Shown piece after piece: positions 24,780 through 34,282 of a DNA stretch of 64,000 bases. Origin of the DNA: Scandinavium sp051650185 (GTDB taxonomy: Bacteria > Pseudomonadota > Gammaproteobacteria > Enterobacterales > Enterobacteriaceae); NCBI RefSeq assembly GCF_051650185.1, contig NZ_JBOFIN010000127.1, positions 21,204 through 85,203 of the forward strand. The letters run 5' to 3'. Positions within the stretch are counted from its first letter, which is position 1. The number at the start of each line of letters is the position of its first letter. The position numbers and the translations under genes are program-made. The notes under the pieces were generated by a model. It had not been told where the DNA came from. It saw only the letters and a program-made list of their open reading frames with translations, and did not search any database.

Positions 24780-26216
24780 TTACACGCGCCCGTACCGGTC
24801 CTCGAACCGCACGATGTCATCCTCTTCGAGGTAGGAGCCCGAGCGCACTTCAATCAGGTCAAGCGGGATCTTGCCCGGGTTTTCCAGGCAGTGCGTGGCA
24901 CCGAGCGGAATGTAGATGGATTCGTTTTCCCCGAGCAGCTTCACGTCTTCGTTGATGGTCACCTTCGCGGTGCCCGCCACGATAATCCAGTGTTCCGCGC
25001 GGTGGTGATGCATCTGCACCGATAAGCCTTCGCCCGGTTTCACGGTGATGCGTTTCACCTGATAACGGTCGCCGGAGTCAATGGAGTCATATTTGCCCCA
25101 GGGACGGTACACCTCGCGGTGAATGTGATGCTCATGGCGACCATCGGCCTTAATCTGCTCCACCACTTTTTTCACGTCCTGCACCGCGTTGCGGTCGGCG
25201 ATAAGCACGGCGTCTTTGGTCTGCACCACCACCAAATCCTTTACCCCAACGGTGGTCACCAGCCCGGATTCGGCATACACATAGCTGTTTTCAGTTTTAT
25301 GGCTGATAACATCGCCGTGGTGCACATTCCCTTCGGCGGTGTGGTTGCTGATTTCCCACAGTGAGGACCAGGAGCCGACATCGCTCCAGCCTGCATCCAT
25401 TGGCACCACCACCGCGTCGGCGGTTCTTTCCATCACGGCATAGTCGATGGACTCTTCAGGGCAGGCCAGGAACGCTGCTTCATCAACACGGATAAAGTCG
25501 AGATCCGGGTCAACCACGTCCATGGCCTTCTCGCAGGCCTGCAAAATATCCGGGCGGAATTTGCCCAGTTCTTCCAGATAGCGCCCGGCGCGGAACAGGA
25601 ACATGCCGCTGTTCCAGTAATATTCCCCGCAGGAGACATACGCCTGCGCGGTTTCCAGATTCGGTTTTTCAACAAACTGCGCCACGGAAAACGCCACTGA
25701 GTCTTTCTCGCCCGCGCTGACTTCGCCGCGACGAATGTAGCCATAGCCGGTTTCCGGCAGGTCCGGCACGATCCCGAAGGTCACCAGTTTGCCGCTTTCG
25801 GCATACGGAATGGCGTCACGCACGGCGTTACGGAAAGCCTCTTCATTCTGAATGACGTGGTCAGCAGCCAGCACCAGCATCAGCGGATCGTTCTCCGGGC
25901 TGCTGCGTTTTGCCGCCAGCGCGGCCAGCGCAATCGCAGGCGCAGTATTACGGCCAGCCGGTTCGAGAATAATGTTCTCGGTCAATTTGTTGAGCTTGCG
26001 CAGCTGCTCGGCAACGATAAAACGGTGCTGTTCGTTGCAGATAACCACCGGGCTTTCACACTCCACGCCGTTGAGACGGTTCACCGTCGTTTGCAGCATG
26101 GTTAACTCGCCCTTCAGGCACAGGAACTGTTTCGGGTAAAGCACACGGGACAGCGGCCATAAACGGCTACCGGAGCCACCGGCCATCACTACCGGATAGA
26201 GTTGGGTCTGACTCAT
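24780..26216 (-). CDS. cpsB: Mannose-1-phosphate guanylyltransferase CpsB (ManC)
   Basis: Makes GDP-mannose from mannose 1-phosphate and GTP. The 478-residue protein has an N-terminal nucleotidyltransferase domain opening VVMAGGSGSRLWPLSR-LYPKQFL. It has the mannose-site VEKPNLETAQAYV and a C-terminal cupin of the mannose-6-phosphate isomerase type II family (RPWGKYDSIDSGDRYQVKRI, QMHHHRAEHWIIVAGTA). The cupin suggests the bifunctional type, although in CpsB-like proteins the isomerase activity is not always shown. The start overlaps the wcaI stop by 4 nt. Confidence 0.97.
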   Translation of the reverse strand: MSQTQLYPVVMAGGSGSRLWPLSRVLYPKQFLCLKGELTMLQTTVNRLNGVECESPVVICNEQHRFIVAEQLRKLNKLTENIILEPAGRNTAPAIALAALAAKRSSPENDPLMLVLAADHVIQNEEAFRNAVRDAIPYAESGKLVTFGIVPDLPETGYGYIRRGEVSAGEKDSVAFSVAQFVEKPNLETAQAYVSCGEYYWNSGMFLFRAGRYLEELGKFRPDILQACEKAMDVVDPDLDFIRVDEAAFLACPEESIDYAVMERTADAVVVPMDAGWSDVGSWSSLWEISNHTAEGNVHHGDVISHKTENSYVYAESGLVTTVGVKDLVVVQTKDAVLIADRNAVQDVKKVVEQIKADGRHEHHIHREVYRPWGKYDSIDSGDRYQVKRITVKPGEGLSVQMHHHRAEHWIIVAGTAKVTINEDVKLLGENESIYIPLGATHCLENPGKIPLDLIEVRSGSYLEEDDIVRFEDRYGRV

Positions 26217-27457
26217 GATTTCACTCCGACGTCTGCTACGGAAATAGCATTAATGAATGTCTTCAGCACGTTCTCTTTGTCGAGCGTGCGTTCGGCGTAA
26301 TCGCCAGCAATCGTGTTGTTCTGTGGCATCAGCAGCGCGCGTTCGATCCCGTCAACCAGCTCAGGAACCGACTCCGGTTCAACACAAACGGCAATCCCCG
26401 GATGCGCCTCGCAAAGCTGGCCCAGCTCGGTTTCCGCTTCTGCGGTGATCACCGCGTTGCCGCCCACGGCCAGAATATTGGTCAGTTTCGACGGCAGCAC
26501 CGCGTCTGCTGCGCCGCGCTTCTGGATAACCAGATGGCAATCCGCCATTTTCAGCAGCGCGGGCAGCGCCTCGTAAGACTGCAACGGGAAGAAACGCACG
26601 TTGCTTAATCCCCGCTCTGCGACCAGCTTTTCCAGGCGCGCTTTTCCGCCGCCCTGCCCGACAATGGCGAACAGCCACGGCTTGTCCTGCAACTGTTCAG
26701 CGGCCGCAACGACATTTTCCAGCCCCTGCTTTTCGCCGATGTTGCCGGAGTAAAGAATGATTTTGCGATCTGAAGGCAGGCCAAGCTGCTCGCGCAATAC
26801 CGCAACCTGCGTCGGGTTGACGTCGCGAAAACGGGCCACTTCTGACCAGTTGGGGAAGAAAATCACTTTCTCCGCCGCCACGCCCTTTTCCTGCGCTTTG
26901 TTCATCATCGAGCGCGAAATCGTGGAAACGTTATCGACGTTATGCAGCCCACTGCGCTCGAAGCGGCTTGCCAGTTTCGCTACCTTGCCGCCCTTGCCTT
27001 TGCCCGCCATGCCCAGGCCGAGCATCGCGTCGACTTCGTAATCCTGAATATGCAGCAGCGTGCGTGCGCCGGAGAGTTTCGCCAGCAGGCGCATGCCAGG
27101 GGTGCAAAACAGGGTCGGCACCACGCCAATAATCCTGTCCGGCTTCCAGCGACGTTGCGCCATCAGCGGGAAAAAACTGCTCAGCGCGAAGCTGCCTAAA
27201 TGGATCAGGCGCTTCAGCGTTGAAGGTTGTTTCGGCACATACAGCGGGCAGCGCCAGACGGTCGCCGCGCCCTCTTCCCTACGGTAGCACCAGGAAGAGT
27301 AACGCTCGCCCACTTTCCATTCCGGGTAATACGGCGGGGCAGTGATCACGCGGACGTCGTGCCCTTGCTGCGCCATCCACTCGACCATCTCTCCGGTGTA
27401 TTTGCCGATGCCGGTCAGTTCCGGAGAGTAGTTGATGCCATAAACCAGGATTTTCAC
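26213..27457 (-). CDS. wcaI: Colanic acid glycosyltransferase WcaI
   Basis: A GT4 transferase credited with the first fucose addition to the undecaprenyl-linked glucose. The protein starts with a GTG codon (KILVYGINYSPELTGIG follows) that overlaps the gmm stop as GTGA, the arrangement I recall in E. coli. It gives about 414 residues against 407 there. VITAPPYYPEWKVGERYSSW is in the N-terminal half and ILYSGNIGEKQGLENVVAAA in the donor-binding half. The frame is open 33 codons upstream through gmm, but that region encodes no family residues. Confidence 0.93.
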   Translation of the reverse strand: MKILVYGINYSPELTGIGKYTGEMVEWMAQQGHDVRVITAPPYYPEWKVGERYSSWCYRREEGAATVWRCPLYVPKQPSTLKRLIHLGSFALSSFFPLMAQRRWKPDRIIGVVPTLFCTPGMRLLAKLSGARTLLHIQDYEVDAMLGLGMAGKGKGGKVAKLASRFERSGLHNVDNVSTISRSMMNKAQEKGVAAEKVIFFPNWSEVARFRDVNPTQVAVLREQLGLPSDRKIILYSGNIGEKQGLENVVAAAEQLQDKPWLFAIVGQGGGKARLEKLVAERGLSNVRFFPLQSYEALPALLKMADCHLVIQKRGAADAVLPSKLTNILAVGGNAVITAEAETELGQLCEAHPGIAVCVEPESVPELVDGIERALLMPQNNTIAGDYAERTLDKENVLKTFINAISVADVGVKS

Positions 27458-27933
27458 AGGACGGGTGCCTCCGTGCTTGGCTCGGTGTGGAAATAGGCGC
27501 GGCTGTTGGCGTGGACATTGTCCGCCGCCAGCAATGCCTGCCTGGTGAGCCAGCAATAATCGTTATGCTGCGCGGTCGGCAGCGCGAGCGAGGTTTGCTC
27601 CACCTGAACGCGGAACCCCAGCACCACGTAATGGGTGCTGAAATCCGTGCCGGAGAAGTTATCGTCGTAGAAGTGCTGCCACACGCCGTTAAACTGCCCG
27701 GCAGAGAGCGGCAGGCTCACGCCCAGCTCCGCTTCCGTCAGGCGTGCAAAAGCGTCCGCAAGGGTTTCGTCTTTCTGCACTCGTCCGCCCGGCACGAACC
27801 AATAGCCCTGTGCCGGACGGTTGTTACGTTTCCCGAGCAGAAATTCGCCCTGTGCGTTCTCGACAATCAAATCAAGGGAGATGAGCGGCGTGGAACGCAC
27901 CACGGTGGCAAAATCTTCTGGCTTCAGAAACAT
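27454..27933 (-). CDS. gmm: GDP-mannose mannosyl hydrolase Gmm (NudD)
   Basis: A Nudix-family hydrolase that releases mannose or glucose from its GDP sugar, possibly tuning GDP-mannose and GDP-fucose pools. It has 159 residues. The modified Nudix signature GGRVQKDETLADAFARLTEAELG lacks the usual REXXEE, replaced by LTEAELG, as is known for this subfamily. The N-terminal VRSTPLISLDLIVENAQGEFLLGKR fits. It lies 3 nt after fcl and overlaps wcaI. Confidence 0.95.
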   Translation of the reverse strand: MFLKPEDFATVVRSTPLISLDLIVENAQGEFLLGKRNNRPAQGYWFVPGGRVQKDETLADAFARLTEAELGVSLPLSAGQFNGVWQHFYDDNFSGTDFSTHYVVLGFRVQVEQTSLALPTAQHNDYCWLTRQALLAADNVHANSRAYFHTEPSTEAPVL

Positions 27934-27936
27934 GGT

Positions 27937-28902
27937 TTACCCCCGGAAGCGGTGCTGGTTCTCAAGGAACCACTGGTAAGTACTCGCCAGACCCGCTTCG
28001 AGCGTCACTTCGTGATACCAGCCAAGCTGATGCAGACGAGACACATCCAGCAGCTTGCGCGGGGTGCCGTCTGGCTTAGAAGCGTCAAACACCACGCGGC
28101 CCTTGTAGCCCACCACTTTGGCGATAGTCTGCGCCAGTTCGCGAATGGTGCAGTCCACGCCGGTGCCGACGTTGATGTGCGACAGCATCGGCTCGGTGTT
28201 CTCTTGCCACACTTCACGATCCAGCTCCATCACGTGAATGCTGGCAGCCGCCATGTCGTCCACGTGCAGGAATTCACGCATCGGCGTGCCGCTGCCCCAC
28301 ACCACCACGTCAGGCGTATTCGCCTGAGTCGCTTCGTGGAAACGACGCAGCAGCGCCGGGATCACGTGCGAATTGCTCGGGTGGAAGTTGTCATGCGGCC
28401 CGTACAGGTTGGTCGGCATCACCGAGCGGTAGTCGCGGTTATGCTGACGGTTGTACGATTCGCACAGCTTGATCCCGGCGATTTTGGCAATCGCGTAGGG
28501 CTCGTTGGTCGCTTCCAAAGTTCCCTGCAACAGCTCGCTTTCCGGGATCGGCTGCTTCGCCATTTTCGGGTAAATGCAGGACGAGCCGAGGAACAGCAGC
28601 TTGTTCACGTTATGCAGATGCGCCGCGTGAACGATGTTGCTTTCGATCATCATGTTTTCGTAGATGAAATCCGCCGGGAAGCTGTTGTTCGCCACGATCC
28701 CGCCGACTTTCGCCGCCGCCAGATACACCTGATCGATGCGCTCTTGCGCAAAGAACTCATTCACCGCTTTGCCGTCAAGCAGGTTCAGCTCATCGCGGGT
28801 GCGCAGAACCAGTTCCACATCCCCGCGCTGTTCAAGCTGTCGAACAATGGCGGAGCCAACCATACCCCGATGGCCCGCCACGAAAATACGTTGTCTGGTC
28901 AT
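27937..28902 (-). CDS. fcl: GDP-L-fucose synthase (WcaG)
   Basis: A bifunctional 3,5-epimerase / 4-reductase that turns GDP-4-keto-6-deoxymannose, the Gmd product, into GDP-L-fucose with NADPH. The protein has 321 residues and is an SDR with the Rossmann motif VAGHRGMVGSAIVRQLE, LFLGSSCIYPK carrying the active Ser and Cys region, and YAIAKIAG with the catalytic Tyr and Lys. It follows gmd after 4 nt and precedes gmm by 3 nt. Confidence 0.97.
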   Translation of the reverse strand: MTRQRIFVAGHRGMVGSAIVRQLEQRGDVELVLRTRDELNLLDGKAVNEFFAQERIDQVYLAAAKVGGIVANNSFPADFIYENMMIESNIVHAAHLHNVNKLLFLGSSCIYPKMAKQPIPESELLQGTLEATNEPYAIAKIAGIKLCESYNRQHNRDYRSVMPTNLYGPHDNFHPSNSHVIPALLRRFHEATQANTPDVVVWGSGTPMREFLHVDDMAAASIHVMELDREVWQENTEPMLSHINVGTGVDCTIRELAQTIAKVVGYKGRVVFDASKPDGTPRKLLDVSRLHQLGWYHEVTLEAGLASTYQWFLENQHRFRG

Positions 28903-28906
28903 GAAA

Positions 28907-30028
28907 TCAGGACTCCAGCGCGATGGCTACCTCGTAGCCGTGAGCTTTAAGCAGGGAGTGTTTCTTCGCTGCTTCCAGATCTTTGGCGACCATCTCAGAG
29001 ACCATCTCGCGCAGGGTGGTTTCCGGTTTCCAGCCCAGTTTTTCGTGTGCTTTGGTTGGGTCGCCGAGCAGCGTTTCCACTTCAGCAGGGCGGAAGTAAC
29101 GCGGGTCAACTTCCACAATCACATCCCCTGGCTTCACGCCTGGCGCATCGTGGCCCGTCACGGAAACAACAATGCCTTTCTCATCCACGCCCGTGCCTTC
29201 AAAGCGCAGTTTGATACCCAGTTGGGCCGCCGCCATTTCAACGAACTGACGCACGGAGTACTGCACGCCGGTCGCGATAACGAAATCTTCCGGTTTTTCC
29301 TGTTGCAGCATCATCCACTGCATTTTCACGTAGTCTTTGGCATGGCCCCAGTCACGCAGGGAGTCCATGTTGCCGAGGTGCAGTTTCTTCTCCAGACCCT
29401 GAGCAATGTTGGCAATCGCACGCGTGATTTTGCGAGTCACGAAGGTTTCGCCACGGCGCGGAGATTCGTGGTTGAACAGGATGCCGTTACAGGCGTACAT
29501 GCCGTAGGATTCGCGGTAGTTGACGGTGATCCAGTAGGCGTACATTTTCGCCACCGCATATGGAGAACGCGGGTAGAACGGCGTGGTCTCTTTCTGTGGG
29601 ATTTCCTGCACCAGGCCGTACAGCTCAGAAGTGGATGCCTGATAGAAACGGGTTTTCTTCTCAAGACCGAGGAAACGGATGGCTTCCAGCAGACGCAGCG
29701 TACCGATGGCATCTACGTCGGCGGTGTATTCAGGGGACTCAAAAGAAACCGCCACGTGGCTCATCGCGCCCAGGTTGTACACCTCGTCCGGCTGCACTTC
29801 CTGCAGAATACGGGTCAGGTTGGAGGTGTCGGTCAGGTCACCGTAATGCAGATGGAATTTTGGGTTAGCCGCATGAGGATCCTGATAGATGTGGTCCACA
29901 CGTTCGGTGTTGAAAGAAGAAGCACGACGCTTAATACCGTGAACTTCATAGCCTTTTTCCAGCAGCAGTTCTGCCAGGTAGGAACCATCCTGCCCGGTTA
30001 CGCCGGTGATGAGTGCGACTTTAGTCAT
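28907..30028 (-). CDS. gmd: GDP-mannose 4,6-dehydratase
   Basis: Catalyses the first committed step to GDP-L-fucose. The protein has 373 residues (same as E. coli). The Rossmann motif ITGVTGQDGSYLAELLL is followed by YQASTSELYG with the active Thr/Ser and Glu, and YAVAKMYAYWI with the catalytic Tyr and Lys. It also has the conserved NHESPRRGETFVTRKI. It lies 16 nt after wcaF and 4 nt before fcl. Confidence 0.98.
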   Translation of the reverse strand: MTKVALITGVTGQDGSYLAELLLEKGYEVHGIKRRASSFNTERVDHIYQDPHAANPKFHLHYGDLTDTSNLTRILQEVQPDEVYNLGAMSHVAVSFESPEYTADVDAIGTLRLLEAIRFLGLEKKTRFYQASTSELYGLVQEIPQKETTPFYPRSPYAVAKMYAYWITVNYRESYGMYACNGILFNHESPRRGETFVTRKITRAIANIAQGLEKKLHLGNMDSLRDWGHAKDYVKMQWMMLQQEKPEDFVIATGVQYSVRQFVEMAAAQLGIKLRFEGTGVDEKGIVVSVTGHDAPGVKPGDVIVEVDPRYFRPAEVETLLGDPTKAHEKLGWKPETTLREMVSEMVAKDLEAAKKHSLLKAHGYEVAIALES

Positions 30029-30044
30029 GTTTATTTTCCTCTAC

Positions 30045-30602
30045 TTACAGGGATTGAATAGTTTCAACGCGTTCGCGCGTCACCACTGCAGGGTTGCCAC
30101 GGCAAATCACATTTGCCGGAAGCGGTTTAAATACGCTGCTGCGCGCGCCAACGACGGTGCCATCACCGATCGTGACGCCGGGTGCGACAAATACATCCGT
30201 TGCCAGCCAGCATTTCTCGCCAATCACAATCGGCGTCGCGTTAATATCAAAATGCGCGCTCATATAATCGTGACTGCCGGTGCACAAATAACATTTCTGC
30301 GACACCACTGAATTGGCGCCAATCGTAATATCGCCGAGGGTATATAACACGGCGTCATCGCCCACCCACGCGTAATCACCAAGGGTTAATTTCCACGGAT
30401 AGGTAATTTTCACCGAAGGACGAATGACTACGTTTTTTCCGATTTTTGCGCCAAACAGGCGCAATAAAAACGCCCGCCAGCGATAGAGTATTTGTGGCGA
30501 CCAGGCAAATAAGGTTGCCTGCACCGCCCACCACAATTGAACCTTAATACCGTTCCCGCCCCGAAAGCCTTTCGGCACGGAGAATCCACTTAATTCCTGC
30601 AT
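30045..30602 (-). CDS. wcaF: Colanic acid acetyltransferase WcaF
   Basis: A 185-residue hexapeptide-repeat (left-handed beta-helix) acetyltransferase that uses acetyl-CoA. The repeats run from about residue 50 (IGKNVVIRPSVKI) through ITIGANSVVSQKCYLCTGSHD to VFVAPGVTIGDGTVVGARSSVF. The catalytic His of the GSHD segment is present. In colanic acid it is assigned to O-acetylation of fucose. The C-terminus is three residues longer than the E. coli protein. It lies 15 nt after wcaE. Confidence 0.95.
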   Translation of the reverse strand: MQELSGFSVPKGFRGGNGIKVQLWWAVQATLFAWSPQILYRWRAFLLRLFGAKIGKNVVIRPSVKITYPWKLTLGDYAWVGDDAVLYTLGDITIGANSVVSQKCYLCTGSHDYMSAHFDINATPIVIGEKCWLATDVFVAPGVTIGDGTVVGARSSVFKPLPANVICRGNPAVVTRERVETIQSL

Positions 30603-30617
30603 GGTTAATCCTTATAT

Positions 30618-31364
30618 TCAGGCTTTGTTATATAAGGCTTTCGTTTTGCCTGTGGTGCGAAGTCTTAATAAATACGATATCTCTGCCCAGAACCCCGGCA
30701 CTCGCAAAATCTGGCGCTGCACTTTCTTCGCATCCTGACATAATTCAAGATTATTGGAGGTTGACACTCCGCCCATCGAGAATTCAGAGACCAGGCCTTT
30801 AATGCGCTTAAAGGAATACCCTTCCTTATACATTCTGGCGGCCAGCGCATAATCCGAAGAAACCCGATATTGCAAATCATACGGATAACGCTGCAAACCG
30901 CTCAGCGGGAAGAAAATAGCCTGATGACTGGCCGGCAAACTGTGGTAGATATACCAGCCATGTTTCGCACTGCGGCGCACTTTATGGCCGTCGCCAAAAT
31001 CGAGCATCGCATCACCGATATACATCGCATCGTCATTTTTGCTGCCAAGCTGTAATACGCTTTCCACGATCTCCGGGTGGAACACATCCCCGGAGTTAAG
31101 AAAGATAGCAAAGTTCCCGCGGGCCATATTGATGCCTTTGTTCATGGCATCATAAATGCCCTTATCTTTCTCACTGATGTAGCGTAAGTTGTACTCACCA
31201 TTAAGGTTTTCCAGGAACTCAGCGGTGCCGTCACCGGAGCCGCCATCGACAACAATCCATTCGAATTCGATTTTTGGATCCCGCGCCAGATGGGCCAATG
31301 ACGCCCAGGTTTTCACCACGCCTTCATAATTTCGAAACGCAACGGTAATCACACTTAGCAGCAT
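30618..31364 (-). CDS. wcaE: Colanic acid glycosyltransferase WcaE
   Basis: A GT2 (GT-A fold) inverting transferase of 248 residues, matching E. coli. It has the N-terminal SVITVAFRNYEGVVKTWASL, WIVVDGGSGDGT with the first Asp, and the DXD-like SGDVFHPEI region. It is thought to transfer fucose in the repeat unit. The frame begins five codons upstream, but MLLSVITVAF matches the family start. It is separated from wcaD by 14 nt. Confidence 0.94.
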   Translation of the reverse strand: MLLSVITVAFRNYEGVVKTWASLAHLARDPKIEFEWIVVDGGSGDGTAEFLENLNGEYNLRYISEKDKGIYDAMNKGINMARGNFAIFLNSGDVFHPEIVESVLQLGSKNDDAMYIGDAMLDFGDGHKVRRSAKHGWYIYHSLPASHQAIFFPLSGLQRYPYDLQYRVSSDYALAARMYKEGYSFKRIKGLVSEFSMGGVSTSNNLELCQDAKKVQRQILRVPGFWAEISYLLRLRTTGKTKALYNKA

Positions 31365-31378
31365 CTTTTGACTCCTCA

Positions 31379-32599
31379 TTAGCTGTTTGTCAGCTTCAGC
31401 GCTTTACGCAAAATAAATGGACAAACAATTAAAAACGCATATTCCGGGCTAAAAATCGAACCGGTAAAAAACAGCGATACCGGGCAAAAAAGAAATAACT
31501 GAACGCGATAATTCTGATTATTGCCAAACGCGTTAATCATCATTTTTCCGATTTTCGCCATGTACCATACGGTCAATAAAATAGCGAACCAGGAAAAATA
31601 AATAATCAGCAGATACAACCCATTGTCTATGGTTTTACCGACGTCCGCACCGTTAAAGATTCCGAATGATGCAACATATTCGTAAAGGGAACCAAAACGC
31701 ACCACCCCATCAATATGGGTCAGGGAATAACCGACCATCACCAATGGACCAATAATACGGTAATAGGACGATGACCCTTCCGTTCCGAGGTCGCCAACGC
31801 GCTCCGAAATATACGGAAAGGCAAAAACAATACCCACTACAAAGACAGCCAGTGAAATAATCGCCAGCGGCAACTTCTTACTGATAGCGTCTTTGTTTAA
31901 ATACTGAAATGCCCATTCCAGTAAATAAAAAAGGATAAAGGTCATCACCCCGGAAAACGATCCTGAGAGAACGATTCCTGCCAGAATCATAGCATCGGTC
32001 TTCGGTGTTTTGATACCAAACTGTTTGATGCTGAGCCAAATTGAGATTAATGCCAGGGCGAAGAAGGCCGGTTCGAAATACAGCGCGGTGGTTCGCTTGC
32101 CGCCAAACTTGATAAAGTTCAGAACATAGCTGTTGCTGTAAATAAGATATTTCGAAATCGTCTCCATTAAACTGCTGCCGCCGCTAAGGATAATCTGCGC
32201 CATTTCGGCTGCGGCCAGCATCACCACCAGCCCGACAACGACATAAAAGAAGCGCAGGATTTTGCCGTAGTTATGCGGTGAGATGGTTTTGAAACGAATG
32301 CTCCAGACCATGCCGACAATGATGACGATATAGATAAACAGCATGGTCGAGGTGACGTACTTGCTGGCGTCCAGTGACTGACCAAAAATGTAGTTAAACA
32401 GCGTCAGCCCTGCCCCGATGCCCAGCGCAATCATCAGCTTTTTCAGGCTGATGCGCTCGACGTACAGCAACAGCAACACGGGCAGAAACGTCACAATGGT
32501 AATCGGGAAACTTTCACCCAGCTGGGCGATTTTGACGTTAACCAGCAGGTAGATGACGGGCAGCAGCAGGTAACTACAGAGTCTGATAGAACGAGACAT
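31379..32599 (-). CDS. wcaD: Colanic acid polymerase WcaD
   Basis: The putative Wzy-type polymerase for colanic acid: a 406-residue inner-membrane protein with about ten hydrophobic segments and a periplasmic loop rich in Ser/Tyr (LGTEGSSSYYRIIGP). The start MSRSIRLCSYLLLPVIYLLVN is the same as in E. coli and overlaps the wcaC 3' end by 26 nt. The open frame reaches 29 codons further into wcaC but carries no related sequence. Assignment as polymerase is established by homology and topology rather than by a catalytic motif. Confidence 0.94.
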   Translation of the reverse strand: MSRSIRLCSYLLLPVIYLLVNVKIAQLGESFPITIVTFLPVLLLLYVERISLKKLMIALGIGAGLTLFNYIFGQSLDASKYVTSTMLFIYIVIIVGMVWSIRFKTISPHNYGKILRFFYVVVGLVVMLAAAEMAQIILSGGSSLMETISKYLIYSNSYVLNFIKFGGKRTTALYFEPAFFALALISIWLSIKQFGIKTPKTDAMILAGIVLSGSFSGVMTFILFYLLEWAFQYLNKDAISKKLPLAIISLAVFVVGIVFAFPYISERVGDLGTEGSSSYYRIIGPLVMVGYSLTHIDGVVRFGSLYEYVASFGIFNGADVGKTIDNGLYLLIIYFSWFAILLTVWYMAKIGKMMINAFGNNQNYRVQLFLFCPVSLFFTGSIFSPEYAFLIVCPFILRKALKLTNS

Positions 32600-33791
32600 A
32601 TTCCTCCAGCATCTGTTGTCCGCTATAGGCCTGGCGGCTTCGGGTGCGAAACGCGTCCAAAGACGTGCCAAAAATGGCTTCGGCAATCTCAGCTTTTGAT
32701 TTCTGCACCAGGCTCAGCACTTCGTCGGTTTCTGCCGTGCGCCCCCCAGATTTCGCTAACACTTCCTGCGCGGCTTCACTTGGCGTGGCAATCACGGGCA
32801 CGCCAATCGAAAGCGCTTCACAGAGGATCAGCGGGTAGTTATCCACGCGCGAGCTGAACAGCAACGCATCGAGCTGATTCAGTTCGCTCATCAATTGACG
32901 CTTGTCGGTCAGGAAACCATGATTGATGACATTGCTGCCCTCAAACGGCGAAAACTTTCCGAAGGTGTGCACTTCTACTGCATCGCCCAACGCAATGATG
33001 TCGCGCACCAGTTGCTGATTGGTTTTGCCGTCATAGCGTAAGTCGTGGGCCACCACGGCGATTTTGGGTTTGCCGTTTGTAGAGTTAATCGGGGCCAGCT
33101 CAGCCAGGATCTCTTCAGTGGCGACGTCGATGCCGTTGTTGATGATTTGGCATTGCCCTTCGCCGTAAAGGCGATTAAACGCATCGGCCACGTGCTGGCT
33201 CGGCGAGATGAACTGGCAGCCCAGGGCGATCATTTCACGGAACAGCTGGCGCTTACCGCCAACTAACAGATGCGCCCGGTCGATTTTCACCGGCGGATAG
33301 TTGGTCAGCGTCGGGCATTTACCGCAGCCGCTTTTCCACTCTTCGCAGCCATCAAGAAACGCACAACGCCCGGTGACGCTCCAGTGATCGTGCAGCGTCC
33401 AGATAAAACGCACGTCGCGTTTGTGTTCTTTCAGCTTGTGGCAAAAATCGACCACCTCATCCAGATTCAGCCAGTAGCTGTGCAGCACGTGAAAATGCAG
33501 CACGACCGGGCCGGACGTGCGGGTCACGGTGCGATACAGATTGTTCAGGTTGCCGAACAAATCGCGATTGAACAGACGAAACAGCGCGATGTTGGCGATG
33601 GACGTAACTCGCGAGGTTTGCTTAATCACGTTGGCATAGTTGTCATGGCTGACGCTTTTCTTGCCGCCTTTGCCATAGCCATACACAAAGCGCGAAGCCA
33701 GGCCTTGTTGCAGCGCGCGCTGATGTAAATCCAGCGCCACGCCTGCAGCACCGCCTTCAGCCAGACGCACGTTAAATTGAAGAATATTCAT
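32574..33791 (-). CDS. wcaC: Colanic acid glycosyltransferase WcaC
   Basis: A GT4 transferase of 405 residues with the N-terminal NILQFNVRLAEGGAAGVALDLH. A Cys-rich insert (CAFLDGCEEWKSGCGKCPTL) is unusual for GT4 and is also known in WcaC-type proteins, where it could bind a metal. The donor domain includes LLFSSRVDNYPLILCEALSIGVPVIAT. It is credited with adding galactose to the growing unit. The start overlaps the wcaB stop by 4 nt. Confidence 0.95.
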   Translation of the reverse strand: MNILQFNVRLAEGGAAGVALDLHQRALQQGLASRFVYGYGKGGKKSVSHDNYANVIKQTSRVTSIANIALFRLFNRDLFGNLNNLYRTVTRTSGPVVLHFHVLHSYWLNLDEVVDFCHKLKEHKRDVRFIWTLHDHWSVTGRCAFLDGCEEWKSGCGKCPTLTNYPPVKIDRAHLLVGGKRQLFREMIALGCQFISPSQHVADAFNRLYGEGQCQIINNGIDVATEEILAELAPINSTNGKPKIAVVAHDLRYDGKTNQQLVRDIIALGDAVEVHTFGKFSPFEGSNVINHGFLTDKRQLMSELNQLDALLFSSRVDNYPLILCEALSIGVPVIATPSEAAQEVLAKSGGRTAETDEVLSLVQKSKAEIAEAIFGTSLDAFRTRSRQAYSGQQMLEEYVSFYQTL

Positions 33792-34282
33792 TTAATGACC
33801 TTTACTCGCGCTTTTTCACCGACCACCAGCGCATTGTCCGGCACGCTGTCCAGCACCACGCTGCCAGCGCCGACGGTGACGTTATTGCCGATGGTTATCT
33901 CACCGATCATGACGACGTTGGCGCCCAGCTCTACGCCGTTGCCAATCAACGGACACGCCAGGCTGTCTGGCCCGCGATTACCGAGAGTGACGCCGTGGCG
34001 AATCGTAAAATCATCACCTGCGACCACGTTCTTATTGATGACCACGGCATAGCCATGATGGATGGTGAAACGGCGGCCAATGGTGGCGGCAGCCTGAATT
34101 TCATAGCCAAACAGGCATTCGGTGATAAAGCGATACATCAGCAACACGGGCGCGGCCCACAGATTGTTGATGACGCTCTTCTTACGCCAGACAGAGCAAA
34201 AATGGGCAATACGGTAGCTCACCACCATGCAGCACGGACGCAGGCTCCAGCTGTTGGCGCGGAGATCTTCAAGCAGCATCAT
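33788..34282 (-). CDS. wcaB: Colanic acid acetyltransferase WcaB
   Basis: A 164-residue serine-acetyltransferase-like hexapeptide-repeat protein. The segment GYEIQAAATIGRRFTIHHGYAVVI and repeats such as ELGANVVMIGEITIGNNVTVGAGSVVL form the beta-helix, with catalytic His in the HHG segment. It is assigned to O-acetylation in colanic acid. Two consecutive ATGs are possible starts. The first overlaps the wcaA stop as ATGA, and a GGGGG stretch precedes both, so the exact start is uncertain by one codon. Confidence 0.93.
   Translation of the reverse strand: MMLLEDLRANSWSLRPCCMVVSYRIAHFCSVWRKKSVINNLWAAPVLLMYRFITECLFGYEIQAAATIGRRFTIHHGYAVVINKNVVAGDDFTIRHGVTLGNRGPDSLACPLIGNGVELGANVVMIGEITIGNNVTVGAGSVVLDSVPDNALVVGEKARVKVIK

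Noticed and set aside
27487..30061. Two overlapping plus-strand ORFs of 487 and 441 codons opposite gmm-fcl-gmd
   Set aside because: Same shadow-frame composition; the minus-strand genes are intact and tightly packed.
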